DNA of 35,900 nt from Pelagibacteraceae bacterium. GTDB lineage: Bacteria > Pseudomonadota > Alphaproteobacteria > HIMB59 > GCA-002718135. Positions 11,624 through 20,324 of this stretch are shown here, piece by piece (the first letter of the stretch is position 1; each line of letters starts with the position of its first letter). A program made the translations under genes and the position numbers. The stretch lies in NCBI GenBank assembly GCA_002718135.1, contig PBDN01000009.1, forward strand, positions 1 through 35,900, written 5' to 3'. The notes under the pieces are model-generated. The model did not search any database. It was not told where the DNA came from and saw nothing but the letters and a program-made list of their open reading frames with translations.

Positions 11624-11864
11624 AAGAGTTTTACACGGTACCGTTGTTTCTTCTAATTCAAATAAAACAGTGGTTGTACAGGTTACAAGAAGATTTAAAC
11701 ATAAACTATATAAAAAAATTATTAGTAGATCAAAAAAATATCATGCTCATGACGAAAAAAACTCTTATAATATCGGTGACACAGTTAGTATTATTGAATC
11801 TAAACCAATTTCAAAACTTAAGTCATGGAAGGTTATAGAATCAGAAATCGAGGAAAATAAGTGA
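11616..11864 (+). CDS. rpsQ: 30S ribosomal protein S17
   Basis: Primary 16S-binding protein of the small-subunit body. An in-frame ATG at 11604 would add four residues (MEKK). The ATG at 11616 is preferred because it gives the family start [12 protein letters not shown] and has GGAG six bases upstream at 11606-11609. The product is then 82 residues. The segments [18 protein letters not shown] and [19 protein letters not shown] are typical. It overlaps rpmC by 8 bases and rplN by 4. Confidence 0.95.
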   Translation: MPKRVLHGTVVSSNSNKTVVVQVTRRFKHKLYKKIISRSKKYHAHDEKNSYNIGDTVSIIESKPISKLKSWKVIESEIEENK

Positions 11865-12229
11865 TACAGATGCAATCAAATTTATATGTAGCAGATAATT
11901 CTGGAGCAAGAAGAATTCAATGTATTAAAGTTCTGGGAGGTTCTAAAAGAAGATTTGCATCAATTGGCGATATAATTGTTGTTTCAATAAAAGATGCCAT
12001 ACCTAGAGCAAAAGTAAAAAAGGGAGATGTATATAAAGCTGTAGTAGTTAGAACATCAAAAGAATTTGGCAGATCTGATGGAACTACAATTCGTTTTGAC
12101 AAAAATGCAGCAGTCTTACTAGATAAACAAGAAGAGCCGATAGCAACACGTATTTTTGGACCTGTTACAAGAGAATTAAGAACTAAAAAATTTATGAAAA
12201 TAATTAGTTTAGCGCCGGAGGTACTATAA
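11861..12229 (+). CDS. rplN: 50S ribosomal protein L14
   Basis: Forms an intersubunit bridge on the large subunit. It has 122 residues and begins with GTG: the reading [19 protein letters not shown] matches the family from its first residue, so the GTG, overlapping the rpsQ stop as GTGA, is favoured over the ATG three codons later. AGGA at 11851-11854 is the likely ribosome site. The C-terminal [19 protein letters not shown] is diagnostic. Confidence 0.97.
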   Translation: MIQMQSNLYVADNSGARRIQCIKVLGGSKRRFASIGDIIVVSIKDAIPRAKVKKGDVYKAVVVRTSKEFGRSDGTTIRFDKNAAVLLDKQEEPIATRIFGPVTRELRTKKFMKIISLAPEVL

Positions 12230-12546
12230 TGCAAAATAAAATAAAATTAAAAAAAGGTGATGAAGTAATTGTTTTAACAGGCAAAGATAAAGGAAAAAAA
12301 GGTAAAATAATAAAAATAATTGCTGATAATCGTAAAGCTATTGTATCAGAAATCAACAAAGTAAAGAAACACCAAAAGCCAGACAATAATCAAGCTGGAG
12401 GGATAACTGAAAAAGAAATGCCTATTCACATTTCAAATCTTGCATACTTTGACTCAAAAATTAACAAAGGAATTAGAATTGGTTATAAATTTAATAAAGA
12501 TAATAAGAAAATTAGACTTAACAAAAATACTGGAAAAGAGATTTAA
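12229..12546 (+). CDS. rplX: 50S ribosomal protein L24
   Basis: Early-assembly protein with a KOW motif, located near the tunnel exit. It has 105 residues. The KOW core LKKGDEVIVLTGKDKGKKGKI is at the N-terminus, and HQKPDNNQAGGITEKEMPIHISN follows. TAATG overlap with rplN. GGAGG-like GCCGGAGGTACT precedes the start (12215-12226), one of the better ribosome sites here. Confidence 0.97.
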   Translation: MQNKIKLKKGDEVIVLTGKDKGKKGKIIKIIADNRKAIVSEINKVKKHQKPDNNQAGGITEKEMPIHISNLAYFDSKINKGIRIGYKFNKDNKKIRLNKNTGKEI

Positions 12547-13098
12547 ATGAGTAGGCTGCTTGAAGAATATAAATCAACAATAGTAAGTAACTTAATGTCA
12601 AAGCTAAGTTATAAAAATGTTTATGAAGTTCCTAAAATACAAAAAATAGTTTTAAATATGGGCATAGGAGAGGGTAAGGAAGATTCAAAAATGATTGATA
12701 AGGCTCAGAAGGAGCTTACTTTAATTACAGGTCAGAAAGCTATTAAAACTAAGGCAAAAAAGGCAATTGCAGGTTTCAAAATTCGAGCGGGTATGCCTTT
12801 AGGTGTTTCAGTCACATTGAGAAATAAAATTATGTATGAATTTTTGGACAGATTAATAAATATTGCGATACCTAGAATAAGAGACTTTAGAGGTTTAAAT
12901 CCAAATAGTTTTGATGGTAATGGCAATTATTCTCTTGGAATTAAAGAGCAAATTATTTTTCCTGAGATAAATTATGACTCAATTGATAAAGTGAGAGGGC
13001 TAGATATCACAATTTGTACATCTGCAAAAAATAATAAAGAGGCACTAGAACTATTAAAGAATTTCAATATGCCTTTTAAATTAAAGGAAAGTGATTAG
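12547..13098 (+). CDS. rplE: 50S ribosomal protein L5
   Basis: Binds 5S rRNA in the central protuberance. It has 183 residues. [13 protein letters not shown], the [25 protein letters not shown] region, and the C-terminal [13 protein letters not shown] are family hallmarks. The ATG directly follows the rplX stop. Confidence 0.97.
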   Translation: MSRLLEEYKSTIVSNLMSKLSYKNVYEVPKIQKIVLNMGIGEGKEDSKMIDKAQKELTLITGQKAIKTKAKKAIAGFKIRAGMPLGVSVTLRNKIMYEFLDRLINIAIPRIRDFRGLNPNSFDGNGNYSLGIKEQIIFPEINYDSIDKVRGLDITICTSAKNNKEALELLKNFNMPFKLKESD

Positions 13099-13105
13099 GG
13101 GTAAC

Positions 13106-13411
13106 ATGGCTAAAGTAAGTTCAATTCAAAAAAATATTTTTAGATCAGAGCTAGTAAAAAAATATAAAAATAAAAGACATGATTTAAAATCTCAAATTAT
13201 GAAAAAAAATATTTCAATAGAGGAGAGAATAAAACTTCAAAATAAATTAAATGATTTACCAAGAAATAGCTCACGTATTAGATATAGAAATAGATGTGAG
13301 TTAACTGGTAGAACTAGAGGAGTTTATAGAAAATTTGGTTTATCAAGAATCAAGATTAGAGAGTTGTCAATGACAGGTGACTTACCTGGAGTGATAAAAT
13401 CGAGTTGGTAA
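13106..13411 (+). CDS. rpsN: 30S ribosomal protein S14 (zinc-free form)
   Basis: Small-subunit head protein. A GTG at 13091 would extend it by five residues into the rplE tail. The ATG at 13106 is preferred because it gives [10 protein letters not shown] and a length of 101 residues like E. coli, with GGGG at 13098-13101 as ribosome site. The C-terminal [21 protein letters not shown] has one cysteine and no CxxC pairs, so this is the long, zinc-independent type. Seven bases separate it from rplE. Confidence 0.96.
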   Translation: MAKVSSIQKNIFRSELVKKYKNKRHDLKSQIMKKNISIEERIKLQNKLNDLPRNSSRIRYRNRCELTGRTRGVYRKFGLSRIKIRELSMTGDLPGVIKSSW

Positions 13412-13420
13412 GGAGAAATT

Positions 13421-13819
13421 ATGGCTTTTAATGATGCATTATCTGATATGTTGGCAAGAATTAAAAACGCTCATAGCGCAAGAAAATCTTTTACTTCATG
13501 TTACAAATCAAAACTTAATATGAATGTACTTTCAGTTTTAAAAGATGAAGGATATATCAGAGATTATAAAGATATAGAAATTAGAAAAGGAATTAGCTCT
13601 ATTCAAATCGATTTAAAATATTACAATGGAATGCCAGTAATCAAAAATATAAAAAGAATTTCAAAACCAGGTATTAGGGTCTATTCTAAAATTTCTGAAT
13701 TGCCAAAACCATATGGTGGTTTAGGAATTTCAATACTTTCAACTCCTAAAGGAGTAATGTCTGATCTTCAGGCAAGAGAAAAAAATGTTGGTGGTGAAGT
13801 TCTTTGCGAGGTATTTTAA
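13421..13819 (+). CDS. rpsH: 30S ribosomal protein S8
   Basis: Binds the central domain of 16S rRNA and, in E. coli, represses the spc operon. It has 132 residues. The start DALSDMLARIKNAHSAR and the C-terminal YGGLGISILSTPKGVMSDLQAREKNVGGEVLC are diagnostic. AGGAG at 13410-13414 gives a good ribosome site. The stop overlaps the rplF ATG (TAATG). Confidence 0.97.
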   Translation: MAFNDALSDMLARIKNAHSARKSFTSCYKSKLNMNVLSVLKDEGYIRDYKDIEIRKGISSIQIDLKYYNGMPVIKNIKRISKPGIRVYSKISELPKPYGGLGISILSTPKGVMSDLQAREKNVGGEVLCEVF

Positions 13820-14352
13820 TGTCTAGGATTGCAAGAAATAGTATAAAAATTAATAAAGAGGTAACCTGTAATTTTACGTCTGGTATTTTGCAAGTTAAAG
13901 GAAAAAAGGGTGAAATGTCACTTAATATTAATCCTAATTATAAAATTGAAATTAATGAAAATGAAATTTTTGTAAAACCTATTGATAAAAACAATATTCA
14001 AAATCCAACTTGGGGAACAACTAGAGCATTAGTTGCAAATGTTGTTAAGGGTGTAAGTGAAGGTTTTGTTAAAATTCTTGAATTAAATGGTACTGGATAT
14101 AGAGCTAGTGTATCTGGATCGAAACTAAAATTACAACTGGGCTATAGTCATGATATTGATTATAATTTACCTAATGAGGTTAAAGCAGAATGTCCAAAAC
14201 AAAATATTATCAAACTTAGCAGTATTAATAAAGAAATTTTAGGAGCTGCAGCAGCTAAAATTAGATCATACAGAAAGCCTGAACCTTTTAAGGGAAAAGG
14301 TATAAAATATGAAAATGAATTTATTTTTAGAAAAGAAGGTAAGAAGAAATAA
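13819..14352 (+). CDS. rplF: 50S ribosomal protein L6
   Basis: Large-subunit protein near the factor-binding site. A TTG at 13804 would add five residues. The ATG at 13819 is preferred because it gives MSRIARNSI, 177 residues (the E. coli length) and the one-base TAATG overlap with rpsH. The features GTTRALVANVVKGVSEGF and the C-terminal RKPEPFKGKGIKYE are typical. Confidence 0.96.
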   Translation: MSRIARNSIKINKEVTCNFTSGILQVKGKKGEMSLNINPNYKIEINENEIFVKPIDKNNIQNPTWGTTRALVANVVKGVSEGFVKILELNGTGYRASVSGSKLKLQLGYSHDIDYNLPNEVKAECPKQNIIKLSSINKEILGAAAAKIRSYRKPEPFKGKGIKYENEFIFRKEGKKK

Positions 14353-14356
14353 TCAT

Positions 14357-14692
14357 ATGCAAGATACTAGAACAAAAAAAACAAGATATAAATTAAAAAA
14401 AGTTTCAAAAAGAAAAAGACTTTCAGTATTTAGATCTAATAATCATCTATATGCTCAAGTAATTGATGATGAACAAGGAATCACTTTAGCAAGTGCCTCT
14501 ACTTTAGAAAAAAAATTAATACAAAATGATTCAAGTAATAAAGATTTAGCAAAAATAATTGGTAAAGAAATTGCTGCTAGGTCAATAGCTAAAGGTATAA
14601 AAGAAGTGTTATTTGATAAAGGTAAATATAAGTATCATGGATTGGTTAAAATACTTGCAGAAGCTGCAAGAAGTGAAGGGCTTAACTTTTAG
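14357..14692 (+). CDS. rplR: 50S ribosomal protein L18
   Basis: 5S rRNA-binding protein. An upstream in-frame ATG at 14309 would run through the rplF 3' end and add residues unlike the family. The ATG at 14357, 4 bases after the rplF stop, gives 111 residues. The core [29 protein letters not shown] and the C-terminal [21 protein letters not shown] are diagnostic. The start is slightly uncertain because only GAAG (14342-14345) serves as a possible ribosome site. Confidence 0.95.
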   Translation: MQDTRTKKTRYKLKKVSKRKRLSVFRSNNHLYAQVIDDEQGITLASASTLEKKLIQNDSSNKDLAKIIGKEIAARSIAKGIKEVLFDKGKYKYHGLVKILAEAARSEGLNF

Positions 14693-14700
14693 AGGTATAT

Positions 14701-15213
14701 ATGTTTGATAATGACGTTAAAGAGTATAGCGAACATCTTGTTACAATTAATCGGGTTGCAAAAGTAGTTAAAGGTGGTAGAAGATTTGGATTTGCAGCAA
14801 TAATGATAGTTGGAGATAATAAAGGTAGAGTTGGATACGGAACTGGTAAGGCAAAAGAAGTACCTGAGGCAGTTCGCAAAGCTACTGAAAATGCAAAAAA
14901 TAAAATGATAAGAGTTCATTTAAAAGAAAATAGAACAATTCATCATGATATTGTAGGTAGATTTGGTGCAGGAAAAGTCATACTAAGATCAGCAGCTCCT
15001 GGTACAGGCATTATTGCAGGTGGACCAATGCGAGCATTATTTGAGTCTCTTGGAATTAAAGATGTGGTCGCAAAATCAACTGGAAGCTCTAATCCCCATA
15101 ATATGATAAAAGCAACTTTTAATGCTTTCGAAAAATTTGAATCACCTAAATCTGTAGCATCAAAAAGATCAAAAAAAGTAACAGAAATTATTAAATCAAA
15201 AGAGAAAAAATAA
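14701..15213 (+). CDS. rpsE: 30S ribosomal protein S5
   Basis: Accuracy protein near the decoding site. It has 170 residues. [22 protein letters not shown] and [35 protein letters not shown] are diagnostic. AGAGGT at 14691-14696 precedes the ATG. In most proteobacteria rpmD (L30) follows; here 16 bases lead directly to rplO. Confidence 0.98.
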   Translation: MFDNDVKEYSEHLVTINRVAKVVKGGRRFGFAAIMIVGDNKGRVGYGTGKAKEVPEAVRKATENAKNKMIRVHLKENRTIHHDIVGRFGAGKVILRSAAPGTGIIAGGPMRALFESLGIKDVVAKSTGSSNPHNMIKATFNAFEKFESPKSVASKRSKKVTEIIKSKEKK

Positions 15214-15229
15214 ATGTATAGGAATTTAT

Positions 15230-15685
15230 ATGAAAATTAATGATCTTAAATCAACATTAATATCTAGAAAAAAGGGTAAAAGGGTAGGCAGAGGTGCTGG
15301 ATCAGGTTTAGGTAAAACTGCAGGTAGAGGTGTTAAAGGTCAGAAATCAAGATCAGGAGTTGCTATAAATGGTTTTGAGGGAGGACAAATGCCTTTATAT
15401 AGACGACTGCCTAAAAGAGGATTTAAAAACCCTTTTAAAAAGAAAATCCAGCAAATTAATTTTGATATGATTAAAAATATTATTGCTAAGTACAAAATTA
15501 ATTCAAATGACATAAAAGAATCAGAATTATTTGATAAAAAAATTTTTAATAAATCTAAAGGAAAACTTAAGCTTTTAAATGTTGGAGATTTGAAAGATGT
15601 ATATAATATTAAAATTTCATATGCCTCAAAAAATGCTATCGATAAAGTAGAAAAACTAGGTGGCAAAATAACTTTAACAAATTAA
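15230..15685 (+). CDS. rplO: 50S ribosomal protein L15
   Basis: Late-assembly large-subunit protein. It has 151 residues. The N-terminal glycine- and arginine-rich [18 protein letters not shown] tail and [20 protein letters not shown] are unmistakable. AGGA at 15220-15223 lies six bases before the ATG. It starts directly after rpsE because L30 is missing. secY follows after 2 bases. Confidence 0.97.
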   Translation: MKINDLKSTLISRKKGKRVGRGAGSGLGKTAGRGVKGQKSRSGVAINGFEGGQMPLYRRLPKRGFKNPFKKKIQQINFDMIKNIIAKYKINSNDIKESELFDKKIFNKSKGKLKLLNVGDLKDVYNIKISYASKNAIDKVEKLGGKITLTN

Positions 15686-15687
15686 TT

Positions 15688-17028
15688 ATGGCAACTGCTG
15701 CAGAAAAATTAGCAAATAACCTAAATTTTGGTGCTCTTGGTAAAGCGACTGAATTAAGGAATAGATTACTATTTACATTAGGAGCTTTAATAGTTTTTCG
15801 TTTGGGTACGTTTTTGCCTATTCCTGGTATAAATCCAATTGCACTGCAACAATTCTTTGAACAACAATCTTCAGGAATTTTAGGAATTTTTGATACATTT
15901 TCTGGCGGAGCACTTGGTAGAATGGGTATTTTTGCTTTAGGTGTAATGCCATATATTTCAGCATCAATTATAATGACATTGATGCAGTCAAGTATACCAC
16001 ATTTAAAATCTTTAAAAGAACAGGGGTCAAAGGGAAGAAGACAGATTATTCAATATTCAAGATATTTAACTGTAATTATTGCTGCACTTCAAGGATATGG
16101 TGTTTCTATAGGATTAGAGTCAATGCAAACTACATATGGTAATATTGTTATAGATCCGGGTTTATTTTTTAGAGTCACAACAGTTGTTACTTTGGTAGGT
16201 GGAACAGTTTTCCTAATGTGGCTTGGCGAACAAATAAGTTCAAGAGGGGTTGGAAATGGAATATCTTTAATTATTACAGCAGGAATCATAGCAAATCTTC
16301 CAAGTGCTTTTGTAAGTACCTTGCAATTAGGAAGAACTGGGGAGTTAAGCATTGGTTTCATATTAGGAATATTAATATTAGTTTTAGGTTTGATTATTTT
16401 TATTGTTTTTATCGAAAAAGCCCAAAGAAGATTAATTGTTCAGTATCCAAAAAGACAAGTAGGAAATAAAATTTATGGTGGACAAAGTTCACATTTACCA
16501 CTTAAAATTAATACAGCTGGTGTAATTCCTGTAATTTTTGCTTCATCAATTCTACTTTTACCAAATACTATGTCTGGTTTTGGTGCCGGATCCTCAAGTG
16601 ATATTTTTTTATTTATTTCAAGTTATTTGGGAAGAGGTCAGCCATTGTATATGATGCTATTTGCATCAATGATTATCTTTTTTGGATTTTTTTATACTGG
16701 GATAGTTTTTAATCCAGATGAACAAGCAGAAAATTTAAGAAAATATGGAGGTTTCATTCCAGGTATAAGACCAGGTGAAAATACAGCTAAATATATTGAT
16801 TATGTTTTAACCAGATTAACAACTATAGGAACAATTTATTTAGCATTAGTTGCTTTAATGCCAGAATTTTTAATTGCTAGAACTTCAATCCCTTTCTATC
16901 TTGGAGGTACTAGCTTATTAATAGTTGTTGTTGTAATGATCGACTTTATTACACAAGTACAATCTCATTTATTTCAACATCAATATGAAGGTTTGTTAAA
17001 AAAAACAAAATTAAAAGGCAGAAGATAA
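15688..17028 (+). CDS. secY: Protein translocase subunit SecY
   Basis: Channel-forming subunit of the SecYEG translocon in the inner membrane. It has 446 residues and about ten hydrophobic segments. The N-terminal FRLGTFLPIPGI, the plug region with IFDTFSGGALGRMGIFALG, the cytosolic loop QGSKGRRQIIQYSRY, VEKAQRR-type KAQRRLIVQYPKRQ, and the C-terminal loop GFIPGIRPGENTAKYIDY are all present. Two bases follow rplO and 4 bases precede adk. Confidence 0.98.
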   Translation: MATAAEKLANNLNFGALGKATELRNRLLFTLGALIVFRLGTFLPIPGINPIALQQFFEQQSSGILGIFDTFSGGALGRMGIFALGVMPYISASIIMTLMQSSIPHLKSLKEQGSKGRRQIIQYSRYLTVIIAALQGYGVSIGLESMQTTYGNIVIDPGLFFRVTTVVTLVGGTVFLMWLGEQISSRGVGNGISLIITAGIIANLPSAFVSTLQLGRTGELSIGFILGILILVLGLIIFIVFIEKAQRRLIVQYPKRQVGNKIYGGQSSHLPLKINTAGVIPVIFASSILLLPNTMSGFGAGSSSDIFLFISSYLGRGQPLYMMLFASMIIFFGFFYTGIVFNPDEQAENLRKYGGFIPGIRPGENTAKYIDYVLTRLTTIGTIYLALVALMPEFLIARTSIPFYLGGTSLLIVVVVMIDFITQVQSHLFQHQYEGLLKKTKLKGRR

Positions 17029-17032
17029 ATTA

Positions 17033-17611
17033 ATGAAAATTATTTTTTTTGGACCTCCAGGTTCCGGAAAAGGTACACAAGCTAAACTTCTTTCTAAATT
17101 TTTACATATTCCTCACCTATCTACAGGTGAGATATTAAGAGACATTATGGAAGAAAAAAATGATTTTTCTAATAAATTAAAAAAAATTATGTCTTCTGGA
17201 GATTTAGTATCTGACGATATTTTAAACAAAATAATTTCTCAAAAACTTTTAACCAATGAGTGTTTAAAAGGTTTTGTACTTGATGGATATCCAAGAACAG
17301 TATCTCAATCAATTTTTTTAAACAATTTCTTTCAAAAAAATAACATTGATCTAAATTTAATTATAAATTTTAATTTAGATTTTAAAATTATTAAAAAAAG
17401 AATAATTAATAGATCTAGAATTGAAAAAAGAACTGACGATAGTGTTAAGGTAATTGAAAACAGATTATCTAAATATAGCGATGAAACAAAACCTCTTTTA
17501 TCATTATATTTTACACAACATCCAAAAATATACTTTAATATTAATGCGGATCAAGAAATTGAGAAAATTCAAAAAGATATTGAAAATTTAATAGAAAATG
17601 GCAATTTTTAA
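17033..17611 (+). CDS. adk: Adenylate kinase (short-LID form)
   Basis: Interconverts ATP plus AMP and two ADP in the cytosol. It has 192 residues. The P-loop GPPGSGKGT is at residues 7-15, STGEILRD binds AMP, and LDGYPRTVSQ gives the conserved Arg. The LID region is short (NRSRIEKRTDDS) and has neither the zinc cysteines nor the long insert of the E. coli type, a form common in alphaproteobacteria. secY-adk-rpsM order is the alphaproteobacterial arrangement; 87 bases follow before rpsM. Confidence 0.96.
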   Translation: MKIIFFGPPGSGKGTQAKLLSKFLHIPHLSTGEILRDIMEEKNDFSNKLKKIMSSGDLVSDDILNKIISQKLLTNECLKGFVLDGYPRTVSQSIFLNNFFQKNNIDLNLIINFNLDFKIIKKRIINRSRIEKRTDDSVKVIENRLSKYSDETKPLLSLYFTQHPKIYFNINADQEIEKIQKDIENLIENGNF

Positions 17612-17633
17612 GGGAAATTTATTGTATCAATAC

Positions 17634-17663
17634 TTGACTTTCAAGGTATTATTCATGTATGCA
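17634..17663 (+). promoter_or_regulatory. Putative promoter for the alpha genes (rpsM onward)
   Basis: TTGACT at 17634-17639 is a good -35 box inside the adk-rpsM gap. With an 18-base spacer, TATGCA at 17658-17663 is a weak -10 candidate. The 9-mer TTGACTTTC also occurs in the rpsL upstream gap. The predicted start near 17670 falls inside the 3' half of a terminator-like hairpin, so a new transcript would skip the hairpin. Confidence 0.4.
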
Positions 17664-17681
17664 CCAGCATTCATTTTTTTT
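17655..17681 (+). terminator. Candidate intrinsic terminator after adk
   Basis: An 8-base stem, ATGTATGC (17655-17662) with GCATTCAT (17667-17674), has one T-T mismatch and an ACCA loop. It is followed by an uninterrupted T run to 17681. Stem stability is modest. Position after adk and before rpsM fits partial termination of spc transcripts. It overlaps the proposed -10 region of the rpsM promoter. Confidence 0.45.
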
Positions 17682-17698
17682 ACAAATAGGTTTCGCTG

Positions 17699-18079
17699 AT
17701 GGCTCGGATTTCAGGTGTTAATATACCAACAAATAAAAGAATTCATATAGCTCTTACATATATTTATGGTATTGGACCAAAAATTGCTGAAGATATATGT
17801 AATCAGGCATCAGTTGATTTTTCTAAAAGAGTAAATCAACTCAATGATGAAGAATTAAATAAAATAAGAGAGATTGTTGATCAAGGACATGTTGTTGAAG
17901 GTGACTTAAGAAGAAAAGTCTCACTGGATATTAAAAGATTAAATGACTTAGGTTGTTATAGAGGATTGAGACATAGAAAAAAACTTCCTGTTAGAGGACA
18001 GAGAACTCATACAAATGCAAGAACAAGAAAAGGTAAAGCAGTTGCTATTGCAGGAAAGAAGAAAGTAACTAAAGGATAA
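17699..18079 (+). CDS. rpsM: 30S ribosomal protein S13
   Basis: Head protein that contacts P-site tRNA and L5. It has 126 residues. [26 protein letters not shown] at the start and [25 protein letters not shown] at the end are diagnostic. Only a weak TAGG (17687-17690) precedes the ATG. It is first in the alpha group, after an 87-base gap with promoter and hairpin candidates. Confidence 0.98.
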   Translation: MARISGVNIPTNKRIHIALTYIYGIGPKIAEDICNQASVDFSKRVNQLNDEELNKIREIVDQGHVVEGDLRRKVSLDIKRLNDLGCYRGLRHRKKLPVRGQRTHTNARTRKGKAVAIAGKKKVTKG

Positions 18080-18080
18080 A

Positions 18081-18467
18081 ATGGTAGAAAAGAAAAAAAC
18101 TAAATCAAAGATAAAAAAGAAAGTTTCTGCTGGCATAGCTCATGTAGTATCGTCTTTTAATAACACGATTATTACAATTACTGACGAAAATGGAAATGCT
18201 CTAGCTTGGTCATCAGCTGGTCATAAAGGTTTTAAAGGTTCAAGAAAATCTACACCGTATGCAGCTCAAATTGCAGCAGAAGATGTAGGAAGTAAAGCTA
18301 AAGAGTTTGGATTGAAAACATTAAGAGTTGAGGTGTCAGGACCTGGTTCAGGAAGGGAATCAGCATTAAGATCTTTGCAAGCAATTGGCTATATTATAAC
18401 ATCGATAAAGGATGTTACACCAATACCTCATAATGGTTGTAGACCCAGAAAAAGAAGAAGAGTTTAA
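18081..18467 (+). CDS. rpsK: 30S ribosomal protein S11
   Basis: Platform protein near the mRNA exit. It has 128 residues. [28 protein letters not shown] and the C-terminal [18 protein letters not shown] are diagnostic. The ATG begins one base after the rpsM stop. Seventeen bases with a strong ribosome site separate it from rpoA. Confidence 0.98.
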   Translation: MVEKKKTKSKIKKKVSAGIAHVVSSFNNTIITITDENGNALAWSSAGHKGFKGSRKSTPYAAQIAAEDVGSKAKEFGLKTLRVEVSGPGSGRESALRSLQAIGYIITSIKDVTPIPHNGCRPRKRRRV

Positions 18468-18484
18468 TAAAAAGGAGAAATTAA

Positions 18485-19507
18485 GTGTTACAAAAAAATT
18501 GGATGGAGCTCATAAAGCCAAGTAAGATGGATGTAAATGTTCAAGATAATGATGGAAGAAAAGGTACATTAATTGCTGAGCCATTAGAAAGAGGTTTCGG
18601 ACTCACGCTTGGAAATGCAATCAGAAGAGTTCTTCTGTCATCTTTGCAAGGAGCAGCAATCACATCTGTTAAAATTAAAGGAGTTGTGCATGAATTTTCT
18701 ACAATACCAGGTGTTAAAGAAGATTTAACAGATGTATTATTAAATTTAAAAGGTATTGCAGTAAAAGTTCATTCTCCTGGCTTAAAAAAAATGTATTTAA
18801 AAACATCAGGTTCAGGGGAAGTTAGGGCAGGAAATTTTGAAACTGACTCAGAAACTGAAATCATGAATCCTGACAGATTAATAATGACTTTAGATTCTAA
18901 TGCTGATGTTGAAATTGAGGCAAATATCCAAACAGGCAAGGGATATGTCTCTGCTGAGGTTGCTGAAGATGAAAATAAAATAATTGGAGAAATTAAATTA
19001 GATTGTATGTTTAGTCCTGTTGTAAAAGCTTCTTATAAAATTGAAAATAGTAGAGTTGGACAAGTAACAGATTTTGATAAATTAATATTTGATGTAGAAA
19101 CTAACGGAGTAATTTCCCCTGATGATGCAATTGCACTTGCCTCTCGAATATTACAAGATCAACTTCAACCTTTTATTAATTTTGATGAACCAGAAGTGCA
19201 ACAAGATCAAGCCTCAGCTGAACAGTTATCATTTAATTCCAATTTATTAAAAAAGGTAGAAGAACTTGAGTTGTCCGTTCGTTCAGCTAATTGTTTAAAA
19301 AATGATAATATTATGTATATTGGTGATTTAGTTCAAAAATCTGAATCGGAAATGTTAAGAACACCAAACTTTGGAAGAAAATCATTGAATGAGATTAAGG
19401 AAGTATTGCAGCAAATGGAATTAAATCTTGGAATGTCTGTTGCAGATTGGCCTCCTGAAAATATAGACGAACTTGCAAAGAAATATGAGGATCCTTTTAA
19501 TAAATAA
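18485..19507 (+). CDS. rpoA: DNA-directed RNA polymerase subunit alpha
   Basis: Dimer scaffold of RNA polymerase, whose C-terminal domain contacts UP elements and activators. It has 340 residues. GTG at 18485 is chosen over the ATG at 18503 because GGAG (18474-18477) lies seven bases before it and because [15 protein letters not shown] matches family length. The N-terminal domain carries [27 protein letters not shown]. The C-terminal domain (about 250-330) has [16 protein letters not shown] and [17 protein letters not shown] with the DNA-contacting helix-hairpin-helix. Confidence 0.98.
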   Translation: MLQKNWMELIKPSKMDVNVQDNDGRKGTLIAEPLERGFGLTLGNAIRRVLLSSLQGAAITSVKIKGVVHEFSTIPGVKEDLTDVLLNLKGIAVKVHSPGLKKMYLKTSGSGEVRAGNFETDSETEIMNPDRLIMTLDSNADVEIEANIQTGKGYVSAEVAEDENKIIGEIKLDCMFSPVVKASYKIENSRVGQVTDFDKLIFDVETNGVISPDDAIALASRILQDQLQPFINFDEPEVQQDQASAEQLSFNSNLLKKVEELELSVRSANCLKNDNIMYIGDLVQKSESEMLRTPNFGRKSLNEIKEVLQQMELNLGMSVADWPPENIDELAKKYEDPFNK

Positions 19508-19509
19508 AT

Positions 19510-19941
19510 ATGAAACATAATATTAGGCATAGAAAACTAAATAGAACATCTTCTCATAGAAAGGCTCTTTTAATGAATTTGTCTAATGCTTTAATTAAAC
19601 ATGAGCAAATAACAACTACTCTCCCAAAGGCTAAAGAGTTAAAGCCATTTGTTGAGAAAGTTATTACCCTAGGAAAAAAAGGAGATTTAGTTTCAAAAAG
19701 AAAAACGAATTCAATCTTGCAGGATGAAAAAATGACCAAAAAAATATTTAGTATTTTAGCTGAAAGATATAGGGATAGAAAAGGTGGGTACACCAGAATT
19801 ATAAAAATAGGAAATAGATATGGTGACAATGCACCTACCGCTGTAATAGAATTTGTAGATAAAGATGAAAAAGCAAAAGGACTAGATAGCGGTCCAGTAA
19901 TTGAAAAAAAACAAACTGAAGAACAAGAAGCACCTCAATAA
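19510..19941 (+). CDS. rplQ: 50S ribosomal protein L17
   Basis: Large-subunit protein near the tunnel exit. It has 143 residues, with a charged C-terminal tail past the conserved core. The start [24 protein letters not shown] and the core [29 protein letters not shown] are diagnostic. It lies 2 bases after rpoA, and crcB follows 2 bases after its stop with no terminator, so crcB and the next gene may ride on the ribosomal transcript. Confidence 0.97.
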   Translation: MKHNIRHRKLNRTSSHRKALLMNLSNALIKHEQITTTLPKAKELKPFVEKVITLGKKGDLVSKRKTNSILQDEKMTKKIFSILAERYRDRKGGYTRIIKIGNRYGDNAPTAVIEFVDKDEKAKGLDSGPVIEKKQTEEQEAPQ

Positions 19942-19943
19942 AA

Positions 19944-20324
19944 TTGATTAATTTTTTTTTAGTTGCAACAGGTGGAGCTCTTGGTGCTTCTTTAAGGTTT
20001 GCTTTCACTCTGTTTTCAAAAAATTATATTTTTTCTAACCATTATTTTATAATTACATTATGTATCAATATTTTAGGATCTTTTTTAATTGGGTGTGTAA
20101 TTGCAATTATGCAAAGTAAAAATTTTTCTGATGAATTAATCAGATATTTTATTATAGTAGGTTTATTAGGTTCTTTTACCACTTTTTCGGCTTTTTCTAT
20201 TGAAGTTGTAGAGCTCATAAATGAAAAAAAAATGTACTTGGCATCTGCTTACATTTTCACGTCTTTTTTCTTTTGTATATCCTTTACTTTCTTAGGTTTA
20301 AATATTAGTAAATTAATAAGTTGA
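19944..20324 (+). CDS. crcB: Fluoride channel/exporter CrcB (Fluc)
   Basis: Small inner-membrane protein that forms antiparallel dimers and lets fluoride leave the cell. It has 126 residues and four hydrophobic segments. Family features seen are GGALGASLRF (10-19) with the conserved Arg, the Asn of INILGSFLIG (about 42), and GLLGSFTTFSAFS (73-85) with the phenylalanines that line the pore. The start is TTG; the first in-frame ATG is far inside the conserved region. Only one copy is seen, which fits a dual-topology homodimer. It overlaps the next gene by 4 bases. No fluoride riboswitch is visible. Confidence 0.93.
   Translation: MINFFLVATGGALGASLRFAFTLFSKNYIFSNHYFIITLCINILGSFLIGCVIAIMQSKNFSDELIRYFIIVGLLGSFTTFSAFSIEVVELINEKKMYLASAYIFTSFFFCISFTFLGLNISKLIS

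Noticed and set aside
11644..11838. 64-codon frame inside rpsQ
   Set aside because: Out-of-frame shadow of S17, which has clear family motifs in its own frame.
13804..13818. TTG start for rplF and, likewise, GTG at 13091 for rpsN
   Set aside because: The ATGs at 13819 and 13106 give the family start and the standard lengths of 177 and 101 residues.
14309..14356. Upstream ATG for rplR
   Set aside because: The added residues come from the rplF 3' end read in another frame and do not resemble L18.
15214..15240. Short ATG frame in the rpsE-rplO gap, considered as a remnant of rpmD
   Set aside because: Only eight codons before a stop, with no likeness to L30.
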